From the NCBI RefSeq assembly GCF_013167895.1, contig NZ_BLWC01000001.1:3906001-3970000 (forward strand): a stretch of DNA of 64,000 bases, in the 5' to 3' direction. The stretch is from Streptomyces fulvorobeus. Lineage in GTDB: Bacteria > Actinomycetota > Actinomycetes > Streptomycetales > Streptomycetaceae. The notes beneath the pieces were generated by a model. The model had not been told where the DNA came from. It searched no databases and saw nothing but the letters and a program-made list of their open reading frames with translations. Every line of letters starts with the position of its first letter. Within the stretch, counting starts at the first letter, position 1. Positions 21,036 through 30,036 of this stretch are shown here, in pieces. Position numbers and translations under genes: made by a program.

Positions 21036-22661
21036 ATGTCGTCCTCGCGCGGTGCTCTTCTGACCGGTGCGGCTGTCACGACCGCCGCCGCCGTCGCCCT
21101 CACCGTCGCCGTCTGGCCTGAGGAGTCCGACGACGCGCGCAGAGGCGGTGGCGCGGCCTCTCCGGCCCGCGCCACCGCCACCGCCTCGCCCTCCCCTTCG
21201 CGCAGGTACCCGCTCTCCTCGGAGCCCCGCACCATCCCCGCCGTACGCGAGCACGAGGCCGCGCGCGGGCCGGGCTGGCGGCCCGGCAGCGGCAGCACGG
21301 TCGTCATAGCCGACGGCAGCGACGCGCTCGCGGACGAGGCGCAACTGCTCGCCAGGGAGCTGAAGATCCGCTACCGGGGCGAGGCCGCCGCCCGCGCGGG
21401 CGATGTCGAGCTGGCCCTCGCCACGGCGGGCCGGGGCGACCCGGAGTCGTACACCCTGAAGACCGGCGGCGGGCGCGTCACGATCAGCGGACCCGGCCAG
21501 GCGGGGGTCTTCTACGGGACCCGCACCCTGAAACAGGCGCTGCGCACCGGCGGGGTCGTGCCCGAGGGGGAGATACGCGACCGGCCCGACCGCCCCCAGC
21601 GCGGCCTCAACCTCGACATAGCCCGCAAGCACTTCACGGCGGGCTGGATAGAGGACCGGCTGCGGGAGATGGCCGACCTCAAGCTCAACCAGCTCGGCCT
21701 GCACTTCTCCGACGACCAGGCGTTCCGCATCGAGTCGGACTCGCACCCCGAGGTGGTGTCCGAGCAGCACCTCACCAAGGACGAGGTCCGCCGGATTCTG
21801 GCGCTCGCCGCCGACCTGCACATCACGGTCGTCCCCGAGATCGACTCCCCGGGACACCTGGGTGCCGTGATGCGCGCGCACCCCGACCTCCAGCTCCGCA
21901 ACACCCAGGGCGTGGCCCGGCAGGGCGCCATCGACATCTCCAAGCCCGCATCGGCGCGCATCGTCGACGACCTGCTGCGCGAGTACGCCGGACTGTTCCC
22001 CGGGAACTGGTTCCACGTCGGGGCGGACGAGTACCAGGCGCTCACGGTGAGCAGCCCGCAGACCTCCTATCCGCGTCTGGCCGCCGCCGCCCGCCAGAAG
22101 TACGGCGAGGGCGCCACCATCCAGGACCTCGCGGAGGGCTGGCTCAACGACCGCGCCGCGGTGGTCCGCGAGGCGGACAAGACGCCCAAGGCGTGGAACG
22201 ACGGCTTCTTCGCGGGCGGGGAGGTCACCGCCGACAAGGGCATCGAGGTCGAGTACTGGACCGGCAAGGAGATCGGGGCGCGCCCGCCCCTGGAGTACCT
22301 GGCCGAGGGCCGCAAGGTCGTGAACCTCAACGACGAGTTCCTCTACTACGTACTCGGCGAGCCGAACCAGTTCACGTACCCGACGGGCCGCCGCATCTAC
22401 GAGCAGTGGACGCCGCTGGTGCTGCGCGGCACGGAGGCGGTGCCGGAGAAGTACTCCGGCCAGATCCTCGGCGGCCGGTTCGCGGTCTGGTGCGACCTCG
22501 CGAACTCCCAGACCCAGGACCAGGTCGCGGCCGGAATCCACCGGCCGCTCCAGGCGACGGCCCAGAAGTTGTGGGACCCGCGCGAACCGGAGCTGAGCTG
22601 GGCGCAGTTCCAGGAGCTGGCCACGGAGGTCGACGCCGAGCAGGCCGGCGGGACGGGCTGA
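21036..22661 (+). CDS. Beta-N-acetylhexosaminidase, GH20
   Basis: 541-aa exported glycosidase releasing terminal GlcNAc/GalNAc, probably from chitin or wall fragments. The N-terminus has Arg then a hydrophobic segment (LLTGAAVTTAAAVALTVAV) followed by a Ser/Ala/Thr-rich linker, so it is a secreted or membrane-anchored precursor. GH20b-like domain around residues 85-185, then the TIM barrel starting RPQRGLNLDIARK. The catalytic Asp-Glu pair is in HVGADEY near residue 330. ATG 21036 has GGAGG nine bases upstream. Divergent from the OHCU gene. Confidence 0.93.
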   Translation: MSSSRGALLTGAAVTTAAAVALTVAVWPEESDDARRGGGAASPARATATASPSPSRRYPLSSEPRTIPAVREHEAARGPGWRPGSGSTVVIADGSDALADEAQLLARELKIRYRGEAAARAGDVELALATAGRGDPESYTLKTGGGRVTISGPGQAGVFYGTRTLKQALRTGGVVPEGEIRDRPDRPQRGLNLDIARKHFTAGWIEDRLREMADLKLNQLGLHFSDDQAFRIESDSHPEVVSEQHLTKDEVRRILALAADLHITVVPEIDSPGHLGAVMRAHPDLQLRNTQGVARQGAIDISKPASARIVDDLLREYAGLFPGNWFHVGADEYQALTVSSPQTSYPRLAAAARQKYGEGATIQDLAEGWLNDRAAVVREADKTPKAWNDGFFAGGEVTADKGIEVEYWTGKEIGARPPLEYLAEGRKVVNLNDEFLYYVLGEPNQFTYPTGRRIYEQWTPLVLRGTEAVPEKYSGQILGGRFAVWCDLANSQTQDQVAAGIHRPLQATAQKLWDPREPELSWAQFQELATEVDAEQAGGTG

Positions 22662-22690
22662 ACCGCGATGACATGGGCCGTGTTCGGACA

Positions 22691-22726
22691 CCGGCCGCCT
22701 CCCGCGTTCGTGCGGGAAGCGGCCGG
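22691..22726. terminator. Hairpin between convergent hexosaminidase and amidase genes
   Basis: CCGGCCGC-C-TCCCGC / GCGGGA-A-GCGGCCGG with a 6-base loop and one mismatch, between the two stop codons. It can serve both strands. Confidence 0.6.
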
Positions 22727-22737
22727 CCAGGGTCAGA

Positions 22738-24039
22738 TCAGTTCGCGGCGTACACCGAGTCGCCCGCCGTGCGGCGGATCTCCGGCAGTTCCGAGTAGAG
22801 CGCGGCCCCCGGGCAGAGGGTGGCGTAGCCGTCACGGTGGCCCGAGACGGTGTGGAGCGTGGCCCGGTCGCCGGTCTTGTAGACGCCGGTGTCACCCGCG
22901 GCGGTGAGTGTCACCTGCGCTTGCGGGTCGACGCCGTGCAGGCCGAGCTTCCAGGCGGAGACATCGGCGATCGCCTGCTTGGCCGCGGCAGTCGGCGTAC
23001 CTCCGTTCTCGTAGTCACCGAGGAGGGAGACACCGGCGGAGTAGCCGTTGAACCCGTAGGTGTGGGCTCCTCGCACGGGCTTGTCGGTACCGCCCGCGCG
23101 GCCCTCGAACACCGTCCCGCACTTGTCGACGAAGAAGTTGTAACCGGTGTCGCTCCAGCCGTTCGACTTCACGTGGTAGGTGAGGATCGCCCGGATGATC
23201 GCGGGTGACTCGGCGCACTCGTAGCTGTTCGTGCCGGCCGTGTGGTGGACGAAGACCGCGTCGACCTTGGCCAGGTAGGAGGGCGGTTCCGTCACGAGCG
23301 ACTCGTCGGCGCCCCATTCGGCCCGGCTGACGATCTGCGGTGCGGCCGGAGTGGTCGGACCCGTCGACACCGAAGGGTCGGGCGTCGGGCTCTCCGACGC
23401 CGTGGGCCGCGGGTCCGGGACGCTGCTCGGTTCGCCGGACGGGTCCGTCGTCGGCTTCTCGCTCTTGGACATGGCCGACAACTGCCCGTCGCCCTCTACG
23501 TTCCCCTTGCCCTGTCCCTTGACCGTCCCCGGATCGATCATGTCGATCCGCAGGGCCTTCGGTACGGCGGTCTCCTCGCCGTCAGCCAGGACGCGGGCCT
23601 CGATGGCGTCCGATGGCCCGACCCACAGCGGCTCGGAGGCACCACGGACGCCGGAGTCCCTGCCCTCCGCCGACTCCGGTGCCCGGATGTCGAAGTCGAG
23701 GTCACTCCACTCCGTCCACGTGCCGTCGTCCGCGTCGCGGGTCCGTATCTGCGCGGTCCCCTCGAAGGCGTCGGCGCTGTCGTCCCAGGAGACGCCGACG
23801 AGTGAGAACGACTGCGTCTCCGTGCGGGGAAGGGACCTCTTCTTGTGGTCCTTGCCGTCCAGCGCGAGCGTATGAGCCTGCGCGGGACGGGAGTTGCCGA
23901 TGGGGTCCATGTTCTCGGAGTCCCCGGTCGCGGCCACGGCCGTCACTCCGGTGGAGCCGATGACGACGGCTCCCGCCACCAGCCAGATCGTGCGTGTCGT
24001 GTTCCTTGCCCGCCGTGCGCGGGTGCCTCTCGGACTCAT
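22738..24039 (-). CDS. Secreted peptidoglycan-recognition N-acetylmuramoyl-L-alanine amidase
   Basis: 433 aa. Arg-rich N-terminus and hydrophobic export segment, an N-terminal domain of about 150 residues (SLPRTETQSFSLVGVSW ... SEPLWVGPSDAIEARV), a Pro/Ser/Thr linker, then a PGRP/amidase-2 domain with zinc ligands in VFVHHTAG and GHRDGYATLCPG and the YNFFVDKCGTVFEGR block. ATG 24039 gives six-base spacing from GAGGG; the in-frame ATG 24045 abuts it. Cleaves the amide between MurNAc and the stem peptide. Paralogous to the gene at 26952-29735. Confidence 0.9.
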   Translation of the reverse strand: MSPRGTRARRARNTTRTIWLVAGAVVIGSTGVTAVAATGDSENMDPIGNSRPAQAHTLALDGKDHKKRSLPRTETQSFSLVGVSWDDSADAFEGTAQIRTRDADDGTWTEWSDLDFDIRAPESAEGRDSGVRGASEPLWVGPSDAIEARVLADGEETAVPKALRIDMIDPGTVKGQGKGNVEGDGQLSAMSKSEKPTTDPSGEPSSVPDPRPTASESPTPDPSVSTGPTTPAAPQIVSRAEWGADESLVTEPPSYLAKVDAVFVHHTAGTNSYECAESPAIIRAILTYHVKSNGWSDTGYNFFVDKCGTVFEGRAGGTDKPVRGAHTYGFNGYSAGVSLLGDYENGGTPTAAAKQAIADVSAWKLGLHGVDPQAQVTLTAAGDTGVYKTGDRATLHTVSGHRDGYATLCPGAALYSELPEIRRTAGDSVYAAN

Positions 24040-24280
24040 GCTCATCCCTCGTCGCCCCGGCTTTCGGTGAATTGGTTCAGTCGAACCGGGCGGTTATACA
24101 CCACGGGCAACACGCGATGCGAGCGAATGAACGAACAGGGTGAAACCGGCCCGTAGGAGGGCCGGTTGCCCCGGGTGCCCGAACCTTCACAAGGTGATTG
24201 CGGGCGGGCGTTCTTCTCGACGGGTGCGTGGGCAATGAGGGAAATGCGCGGCGGCGGGGAAGGGCGGCTGACCGGTTCGG

Positions 24281-24565
24281 CTACGCCGTGCCCTTGAGGA
24301 GCGTGACGAAGGACGTCCACGCGGGGGCCGTGACCGTGAGGACCGGGCCGTCAGGGACCTTGGAGTCGCGGACGGGGACGATGCCGACGAGGCCGTCGGC
24401 GACCTCGACGCAGTCCCCGCCGTCACCGTTGCTGTGGCTGCTCTTGCGCCAGCGGGCGGCGCCGGGGAATGCCTCGGCGACCTCCACGCAGTCTCCGCCG
24501 CTGCCGTTGCTGTAGCTGCTCTTGCGCCAGACGGCCATGCTCAAGTCATTCCCGTTGCTTGCCAT
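24281..24565 (-). CDS. Small DUF397 protein with duplicated DUF397 motif
   Basis: 94 aa. Two DUF397 starts lie in tandem: WRKSSYSNGSGGDCVEVAE, then WRKSSHSNGDGGDCVEVAD followed by the usual VPVRDSKVPDGP and an aromatic tail. Most DUF397 proteins carry one copy. They are small partners of WhiJ/Scr1-type XRE regulators, and here the start overlaps the 3' end of such a gene by 20 bp. ATG 24565 has GAGG nine bases upstream; ATG 24574 directly follows it. Confidence 0.85.
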   Translation of the reverse strand: MASNGNDLSMAVWRKSSYSNGSGGDCVEVAEAFPGAARWRKSSHSNGDGGDCVEVADGLVGIVPVRDSKVPDGPVLTVTAPAWTSFVTLLKGTA

Positions 24566-25400
24566 TTCGATCATCCTCAGCAGCTTCCTCGATCAGGGCG
24601 AGGGACGCCTCCGGCGGCAGTGCGGCGGCCCTGAGTTGATCGTACGACCTGCGGTACTCCTTCACGAGGGCCGGTTCGTCGATGGTGTCCCCGCTGTGCA
24701 GCGCCTCCGTGTAGACGAGGGGTGGGGCGTCGGGGAATGTCATGATCTTGGCCGTGCCGAGCATGAAGGGGTGCGGCCCGCAGTTCCACGGAAGGATCTG
24801 TGGAACGATCCGGCGGCGTCGGGCCAGTGCCGCAATTCGCTCCAGTTGTTCGGCTGCGTGTTCCGGGGGAAGGACTGGCTGGCGCAGTAGCGACTCGGAC
24901 AGGATCGCCCAATACATCGGGGTCCTGTGGTCGTCCTCGAACAGACGGGCCCTCTCCAGCCGGGCGCCGACCTTCTCGTCCACTTCCTCGTCCGGTGCCA
25001 GCGGGTGCGTCGCCCGCACCACCGCCCGCGCGTACGCGTCCGTCTGCAACAGTCCGGGAATCAGGGTCGGGCACCACTCCTCAATGCTGTCCGCGTGCTT
25101 CTCAGCCTCCAGGACCCGCTCGAAGTAGTCGGCGTGGCCTCGCCTCTTCGCGTTCCGTACGTCCTCGCAGCGACGCGCGAAGAAACCGTCCGTGCCGAGC
25201 ACCCGGTCGACGTGCTCGGCCAGTTCCGCCGGCATGCGGCGCTCGCCGCGTTCGATCTCGCTGAGGTGGCTCTGCCCGTAGAAGCTGCCCTTGACCAGCT
25301 GCTGGAGGGTCAGCCCCGCCTGCTCCCGTTTCCAGCGCAACTCCGCGCCGTAGAAGGTCGGCACGCTTGCCGATCCGTCGATGTCCTTGCGCTGCCCCAT
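24546..25400 (-). CDS. WhiJ/Scr1-like XRE family regulator (HTH + DUF5753)
   Basis: 284 aa. N-terminal helix-turn-helix (residues 17-70, GAELRWKREQAGLTLQQLV ... SHLSEIERGERR), then the Scr1/DUF5753 domain with CPTLIPGLLQTDAYARAV and the C-terminal PPLVYTEALHSGDTIDEP. Homologues (whiJ, abaA loci) control development or antibiotic production together with a DUF397 partner and an ATPase gene. All three types are present here within 2 kb. The downstream DUF397 gene is translationally coupled. Confidence 0.9.
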   Translation of the reverse strand: MGQRKDIDGSASVPTFYGAELRWKREQAGLTLQQLVKGSFYGQSHLSEIERGERRMPAELAEHVDRVLGTDGFFARRCEDVRNAKRRGHADYFERVLEAEKHADSIEEWCPTLIPGLLQTDAYARAVVRATHPLAPDEEVDEKVGARLERARLFEDDHRTPMYWAILSESLLRQPVLPPEHAAEQLERIAALARRRRIVPQILPWNCGPHPFMLGTAKIMTFPDAPPLVYTEALHSGDTIDEPALVKEYRRSYDQLRAAALPPEASLALIEEAAEDDRNGKQRE

Positions 25401-25587
25401 CGCTCACCACCGTTGCCACTCGTTTCCCACATGTCCCGTCAGGGCCCGGCGATTCCCGTGCCGACGTCGACTTCCGTCGACGAAGGCGCACTTCACGGCC
25501 GGGAGCCCGAACCCCTTTCACGGTAGTTCCAGCCGCGTCAGTCTGTGAGGCATTCGTCACAGGGCGCACTGGAAGGTGTGACCCCTC

Positions 25588-25803
25588 ATGAACGACCTCC
25601 CCCACGACGGCAGGGAAGCCCAGCAGGTGATGGACGAGCTGCGGGCCGCCCTCGCCGCCCACGGCATCGTGCTGCCCTCCCTCGGGGTCGACCTGCCGAC
25701 CCTCGCCGCCCGCTACCGCACTCCGCCTCTGATCGCGCTGGGCAACTGCAACCTGCCCACCGCCCGCGCGCTGGCCGAAGCCCTGCGCAAGGGAGTCATG
25801 TGA
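25588..25803 (+). CDS. Small conserved protein upstream of ATPase
   Basis: 71 aa, MNDLPHDG..., with a hydrophilic helical N-terminal half and a C-terminal half containing LIALGNCNLPTARALAEALR. Its stop overlaps the next ATG (TGATG), so it is probably translated together with the ATPase. No domain recognised; proteins of this type occur beside whiJ-like ATPases. Confidence 0.65.
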   Translation: MNDLPHDGREAQQVMDELRAALAAHGIVLPSLGVDLPTLAARYRTPPLIALGNCNLPTARALAEALRKGVM

Positions 25804-26234
25804 TGCGGCAACCGCTGGTCCTGAAGCTTCTCGCCACTCCGAAGGCCGTGTCCGACGTGCGCCTGGCCCTGCGTACGTATGTGGGCGGCCCCTGCGCCGA
25901 TGTGCAGCTGTGTGCGAGTGAGCTGATCACCAACGTCGTACGCCACCTCGGTGACGGCGTGCCGGTGACCGTCCGTCTGTTCGGCACCGACGAAGGCCGT
26001 ACGCGGCTGGAGGTCACCGACCCCGACCCCCGGGCCCTGCCCTTGCTGTGCCGGGCGGCCGAGGACGACGAGGCCGGTCGCGGCCTCGCGCTGCTCGACG
26101 GGCTGGCCCTGCGCTGGGGGGTGGAGCAGGGGGCCGGGACCAAGACGGTGTGGTGCGAGCTGTCGGATGACCTGAATTCGCCGGTCGTCTCCTCAGGTGC
26201 CCCTGCGCCAAGCGTTCGTGCGATGCACCAGTGA
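25803..26234 (+). CDS. ATP-binding protein, anti-sigma/RsbW-like HATPase
   Basis: 143 aa, GHKL/HATPase_c fold: N-box ASELITNVVRH near residue 40, D-containing LEVTDPDP, and G-box GRGLALLDGLALRWG. These single-domain kinases resemble anti-sigma factors and are the third component of whiJ/abaA-type loci. The ATG overlaps the upstream stop by one base. Divergent from the XRE/DUF397 pair. Confidence 0.85.
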   Translation: MRQPLVLKLLATPKAVSDVRLALRTYVGGPCADVQLCASELITNVVRHLGDGVPVTVRLFGTDEGRTRLEVTDPDPRALPLLCRAAEDDEAGRGLALLDGLALRWGVEQGAGTKTVWCELSDDLNSPVVSSGAPAPSVRAMHQ

Positions 26235-26277
26235 CGATTTTCAGCCACCCGGCGCAGTACGGGGGAAGGGGGATTCC

Positions 26278-26829
26278 ATGCCCCGGACGAGGGAGACGTT
26301 GATGAGCTTGCTGGAACAGATCGCCGGGGCCGACGAGCGAGGGCTGGCCACGAGTGCGCTGGCCTGCCTCGAACGCTGTCTGCCGCCCGCCGCCGATGGC
26401 GGCGCATCCGAACCGCTCCGCCCGCTCTGGGCGAGCTGCGAGGACGGCCGCGACTGGGGCGACCGGCTGGAAGCGGCCCGTGCGGCGATGGCTGGCGTGG
26501 ACGAGACGGCCTCGCCCGTACCGGAGATGCTCGGTGCCGCTCCCTCGGAGTGGGCCGCCGAACCGCTGCGGGCGTGGGCGCGTACCTGCTCGCTGCTCTC
26601 GCTGGAGTTCCACCGCCTGTTCGACATGCCCGTCGGCGCGGGGGCGAGCGGGGACGGGCCCCTCGTGGCGGGGGAGCTGCGGCGTCAGAGCGAGATCCTG
26701 GAGACCCTCGCGGAGTCCCCGGACCCGGCGGGCGGTGCGAGGGGACTGCTTGGCGCGCTCGAACGGTCGACCGAGGGCCGTCGCGTACTGCGTGCGGTGA
26801 TATCGCGCCGGGCGCGTGGCCGGGGCTGA
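26278..26829 (+). CDS. Uncharacterised alpha-helical protein
   Basis: 183 aa, Ala/Leu/Arg-rich, predicted largely helical, with no signal peptide and no membrane segment. ATG 26278 has a GGGGG site. Located 43 bp after the HATPase gene in the same direction, so it may belong to the same transcript. A strong hairpin follows. No known domain. Confidence 0.6.
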   Translation: MPRTRETLMSLLEQIAGADERGLATSALACLERCLPPAADGGASEPLRPLWASCEDGRDWGDRLEAARAAMAGVDETASPVPEMLGAAPSEWAAEPLRAWARTCSLLSLEFHRLFDMPVGAGASGDGPLVAGELRRQSEILETLAESPDPAGGARGLLGALERSTEGRRVLRAVISRRARGRG

Positions 26830-26864
26830 CGGAAGTGCCGGGGGCGGCCCGTGCCGTACGAAGG

Positions 26865-26898
26865 CCGGAGCCCCTCGGGTCAGGCCGAGGGGCTCCGG
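26865..26898. terminator. Hairpin between convergent genes
   Basis: Perfect 14-bp inverted repeat (CCGGAGCCCCTCGG / CCGAGGGGCTCCGG) with a 6-base loop, 36 bp after the helical protein and 54 bp before the end of the convergent amidase gene. Confidence 0.7.
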
Positions 26899-26951
26899 TG
26901 TCGGTGGCCGCCCGCGAGGGGCGGACGGACGGGGTGGCGCGGGGCGGACGG

Positions 26952-29735
26952 CTACGGGGCCAGGACGTTCAGCCCGATCCGGATGCCCTTGGGGGCGCCC
27001 AGCTGGTACGTCCCGTAGTACACGCTGCTCGACGGCAGGATGCCCTTGCCGACGATGTTGTCGAGCTGGAGCACCGTGCCGTTGCCGGCGTCCTCGCCGT
27101 CCGCACCGAGGGCCATGTCCGCCCGGGTGTCGCCGGTGACGTCGGCCAGTGAGACGGACGAACCGAGCCGGTCGTCGGTCTCCGTGACCCCGGGGATGCC
27201 CGCGGTGTCCTGACCGATCACGACGGACCCGGAGCTGGTGGGCCCGGTGGCCGTGCCACGCACCAGGAGCGCGGCCCCGGCGTCGGTACGGGAGGTGCCG
27301 GAGCGGGTGGTGTCCTCACCCGGCAGACCGGCGAGGACGTCGGCGTAACCGTCGAGGTCGATGTCGCCCACCGAGACCGACCAGCCCAGGTTGTCCCCGC
27401 TCTCCCCGCCGCCGGGCACACCCGAGGTGTCCTGGTGGTACAGCTTGCGGCCGGTCGAGGTGAGACCGGACGCGGAGCCGTACACGACGGTGACGGCGCC
27501 GCCCTTGGCGGTGTGGCCGGACTCGCTGTTGTACGGCTGGCCGACCACGAGGTCGGTGGCGCCGTCGCCGTTGACGTCACCCGTGGCGAGCGAGCGTCCG
27601 CCGGGCGCGGCGAGCACGCCGACCCGCTGGAGGCCCGTCGCGGAGCCCTTCAGCCACAGCAGCCGGGCCTTGCCGCCCGGATCGCGGAAGCCGAGGGCCA
27701 CGTCCGTGTAGCCGTCCTTGTTGAAGTCGCCCGTCGCGGAGGTCGGGTAGCCGACCGCGCCGCTGTACGCGGAGGAGCCCAGGTAGCCCGCCTTCGCGTG
27801 ACCGGACCTGCTGTCCCAGCTCCACCAGCGGCCGGGCTTGCCGGGGGCGACGGAGAAGACGTCGTCCAGGCCGTCGGCGTTGAAATCGCCCGCCGCGACC
27901 GCGTAACCGAGCTTGTCGCCGCCCACGCGGTAGGAACTGGTGATCGCGTAACCCTTGCCGGTGGTGAGGGCGGGGCCGTACATCGCGATGACGGTGCCGT
28001 TGTCGGACTGCGTGATGTTCTCGCCCGGCGCGCCGGTCACCAGGTCCGCGTGGCCGTCGCCGTTCAGGTCGCCCCAGGCGCTGGAGTAGCCGAAGTAGTC
28101 GTAGGACTCGTTGCCGCCGGGCACACCGGGGCTGTTCTGGTCGAGCGTGCGCTTCGTTGCGGCATCGGGGCCGTTCTGGCTGCCCGGCAGCACGGTGACC
28201 CGGCCGGCGCCGCCCGTCGCCTTGTGGAGGCCGACGACCAGGTCGCTGATGCCGTCGCGGTTGAAGTCGGCGGTCGGCACGGCCGAGTTGCGGCCCGCTC
28301 CGGTGGCGAAGGCTCGGATCGCGGGAAGCTTGGCGTACAGGGTGGGACCGGGGCAGAGCGTGGCGAAGCCGTCGCGGTGACCGGAGATGGTCTTGAGCGT
28401 GGCCTGCTGGCCCTTCTTGTACACACCGGTGTCGGCGGCGGCCGTCAGGGTCACCGAGGTGTTCGGGCTCACGCCGTACTGGCCGAGCTTCCACGCGGCC
28501 ACCCGGGCGGCCGAGTTGAGGGCGGCCGTGGTGGGCTTGCCCTTCTCGAAGTCGCCGAGCAGCGCGATGCCGGTGGAGTAGGAGTTGAAGCCGTAGGTGT
28601 GCGCTCCGAGGACGGGCAGGTCGGCGCCGCCCTCACGGCCCTCGAAGATCTGGCCGCACTTGTCGACGAGGAAGTTGTAGCCGATGTCCTTCCAGCCCTC
28701 GTAGTCGTCGGCCGTCGTCGCGGTGTCCATGCCACGCGGGGTGACGTGGTAGGCGTAGATGCCCCGGATGAGCGCCGCGGACTCCGCGCAGCTGTAGTCG
28801 TTCGAGCCCACCGTGTGGTGGACGAACACGGCCTGGACCTTCTCGATGTACTCGGGGTCGCTGTAGTTCGTCGCGAGCGACCTGTCGGGCCCCCAGCCGG
28901 CGCGCAGCGTCATCGCGGGCCGGTTCACCGTGGACGGCGGCGCGGCCGGGACGGTCGGCGTGGGCGAGGGGGTGTCGGTGGGCGTCGCGGTCGGTGTCGC
29001 GGTGTCGGTGGGCGTGGGGGTGGCGGTCCCGGTGGCGGTCTCTGTCGGGGTCGCGGTCTCGGTGGCGGTGGCGGTCTCCGTGGCCGTCTCGCCCGGGCCC
29101 TCGCCCGGCGTCCCGCTGTCCGCCGGGGTGGGCGTCAGGGTCTCCTCGACGGCGAACGAGGCGTTCTGCGCGTCGGCGCCCGGAGCCGCGGCCTCCCTGG
29201 CGGTGAGACCCGGGTCGACCAGGGAGAGTTCGAGACCCTTGGGAAGCCCCTCGGCGGCTGTGCCGCCCGCACCCACGACGCGCGCCTCGACGGCGTCGGA
29301 CGGCCCGACCCACAGCGGTTCCGACATCCCGGGCAGCTTCGCCTCGTCGTCGTCACGCTCCGCGCCGAGGTGCTGCTCCAGGTGCACCTCGAGCCAGCTG
29401 CTCCACTGCCCGGTCTCGCGGCTGCGGGCACGCACCTCCGCCTTGCCGTCGATCGTCGCCCGCGGGTCCGCCCAGACGACGCCGACCATCGAGAAGGGGT
29501 CGGTCTCGGTGCGGGGCAGCGCCCGCTCGGAGTCGCCCGAGCCCTTGAGGGTCAGCTCGTGGACCGATGCCTTACGGGCCTTCGCCCCCTGCTCCCCGGG
29601 AGCGTCGGGGTTGGCTATGGCGACGGTGACCGCCCCCGCCCCGCCGAGCACGACCGCGCCTATGGTCAGCCAGGCGCGGCGCCTGACACTCAGCGGTCTG
29701 TACGCATGTGAACTGCGCGGGCTCAAATGCCCCAC
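26952..29735 (-). CDS. Secreted amidase with C-terminal FG-GAP/VCBS repeats
   Basis: 927 aa. Arg-rich N-terminus with an export helix; N-terminal domain with ALPRTETDPFSMVGVVW and SEPLWVGPSDAVEARV shared with the 22738-24039 protein; Thr/Pro/Glu-rich linker; PGRP/amidase-2 domain with VFVHHTVG, YNFLVDKCGQIFEGR and GHRDGFATLCPG; then at least six FG-GAP repeats containing calcium-binding DFNRDGISD, DLNGDGHAD, DFNADGLDD, DFNKDGYTD and DVNGDGATD motifs, consistent with a beta-propeller. Likely a wall hydrolase with an adhesion or carbohydrate-binding propeller. GTG 29735 is nominal; TTG 29726 has better Shine-Dalgarno spacing. Confidence 0.9.
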   Translation of the reverse strand: MGHLSPRSSHAYRPLSVRRRAWLTIGAVVLGGAGAVTVAIANPDAPGEQGAKARKASVHELTLKGSGDSERALPRTETDPFSMVGVVWADPRATIDGKAEVRARSRETGQWSSWLEVHLEQHLGAERDDDEAKLPGMSEPLWVGPSDAVEARVVGAGGTAAEGLPKGLELSLVDPGLTAREAAAPGADAQNASFAVEETLTPTPADSGTPGEGPGETATETATATETATPTETATGTATPTPTDTATPTATPTDTPSPTPTVPAAPPSTVNRPAMTLRAGWGPDRSLATNYSDPEYIEKVQAVFVHHTVGSNDYSCAESAALIRGIYAYHVTPRGMDTATTADDYEGWKDIGYNFLVDKCGQIFEGREGGADLPVLGAHTYGFNSYSTGIALLGDFEKGKPTTAALNSAARVAAWKLGQYGVSPNTSVTLTAAADTGVYKKGQQATLKTISGHRDGFATLCPGPTLYAKLPAIRAFATGAGRNSAVPTADFNRDGISDLVVGLHKATGGAGRVTVLPGSQNGPDAATKRTLDQNSPGVPGGNESYDYFGYSSAWGDLNGDGHADLVTGAPGENITQSDNGTVIAMYGPALTTGKGYAITSSYRVGGDKLGYAVAAGDFNADGLDDVFSVAPGKPGRWWSWDSRSGHAKAGYLGSSAYSGAVGYPTSATGDFNKDGYTDVALGFRDPGGKARLLWLKGSATGLQRVGVLAAPGGRSLATGDVNGDGATDLVVGQPYNSESGHTAKGGAVTVVYGSASGLTSTGRKLYHQDTSGVPGGGESGDNLGWSVSVGDIDLDGYADVLAGLPGEDTTRSGTSRTDAGAALLVRGTATGPTSSGSVVIGQDTAGIPGVTETDDRLGSSVSLADVTGDTRADMALGADGEDAGNGTVLQLDNIVGKGILPSSSVYYGTYQLGAPKGIRIGLNVLAP
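28935..29125 (-). repeat. Degenerate repeat coding a Thr/Pro/Glu/Asp linker
   Basis: Runs of ACC GCG ACC/GAG-type codons give TATETATPTETATG-like protein repeats between the N-terminal and amidase domains of the large amidase. Low-complexity linker DNA, prone to copy-number change. Confidence 0.6.
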
Positions 29736-29847
29736 CCCTCAGCAGATGTGAATATCCGGAAGTTCAATTCGGCCCCACCCGTCACATGGGCGCCCCGGAG
29801 TACCCTGCGATGCCGGGTGCTTAAACGTCACACCAATTTCCCCCGAA

Positions 29848-29861
29848 GTGACACGCGTCAC
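29848..29861. promoter_or_regulatory. Dyad GTGAC-N4-GTCAC in a divergent promoter region
   Basis: GTGACACGCGTCAC lies in the 301-bp region between the divergent amidase gene (start 29735) and the hypothetical gene at 30037. No other gene or structure is recognised in this stretch. Possible operator; unassigned. Confidence 0.25.
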
Positions 29862-30036
29862 CATGGCGAACGAAGTCCGCAGACGTTCGAGATGCGGCCA
29901 GGGTTGTGCCGCCGGAGGTAATCGCTCCAGTCCGGTGCCGTGAGAACGAACACAGTCCACCTCGCGTGATGTTTCCGCGCCGCTCGTCGCTGGGTCAGTG
30001 TCGGCGAACGCCGATGTGGCGAGGGCAGGGGGAATC

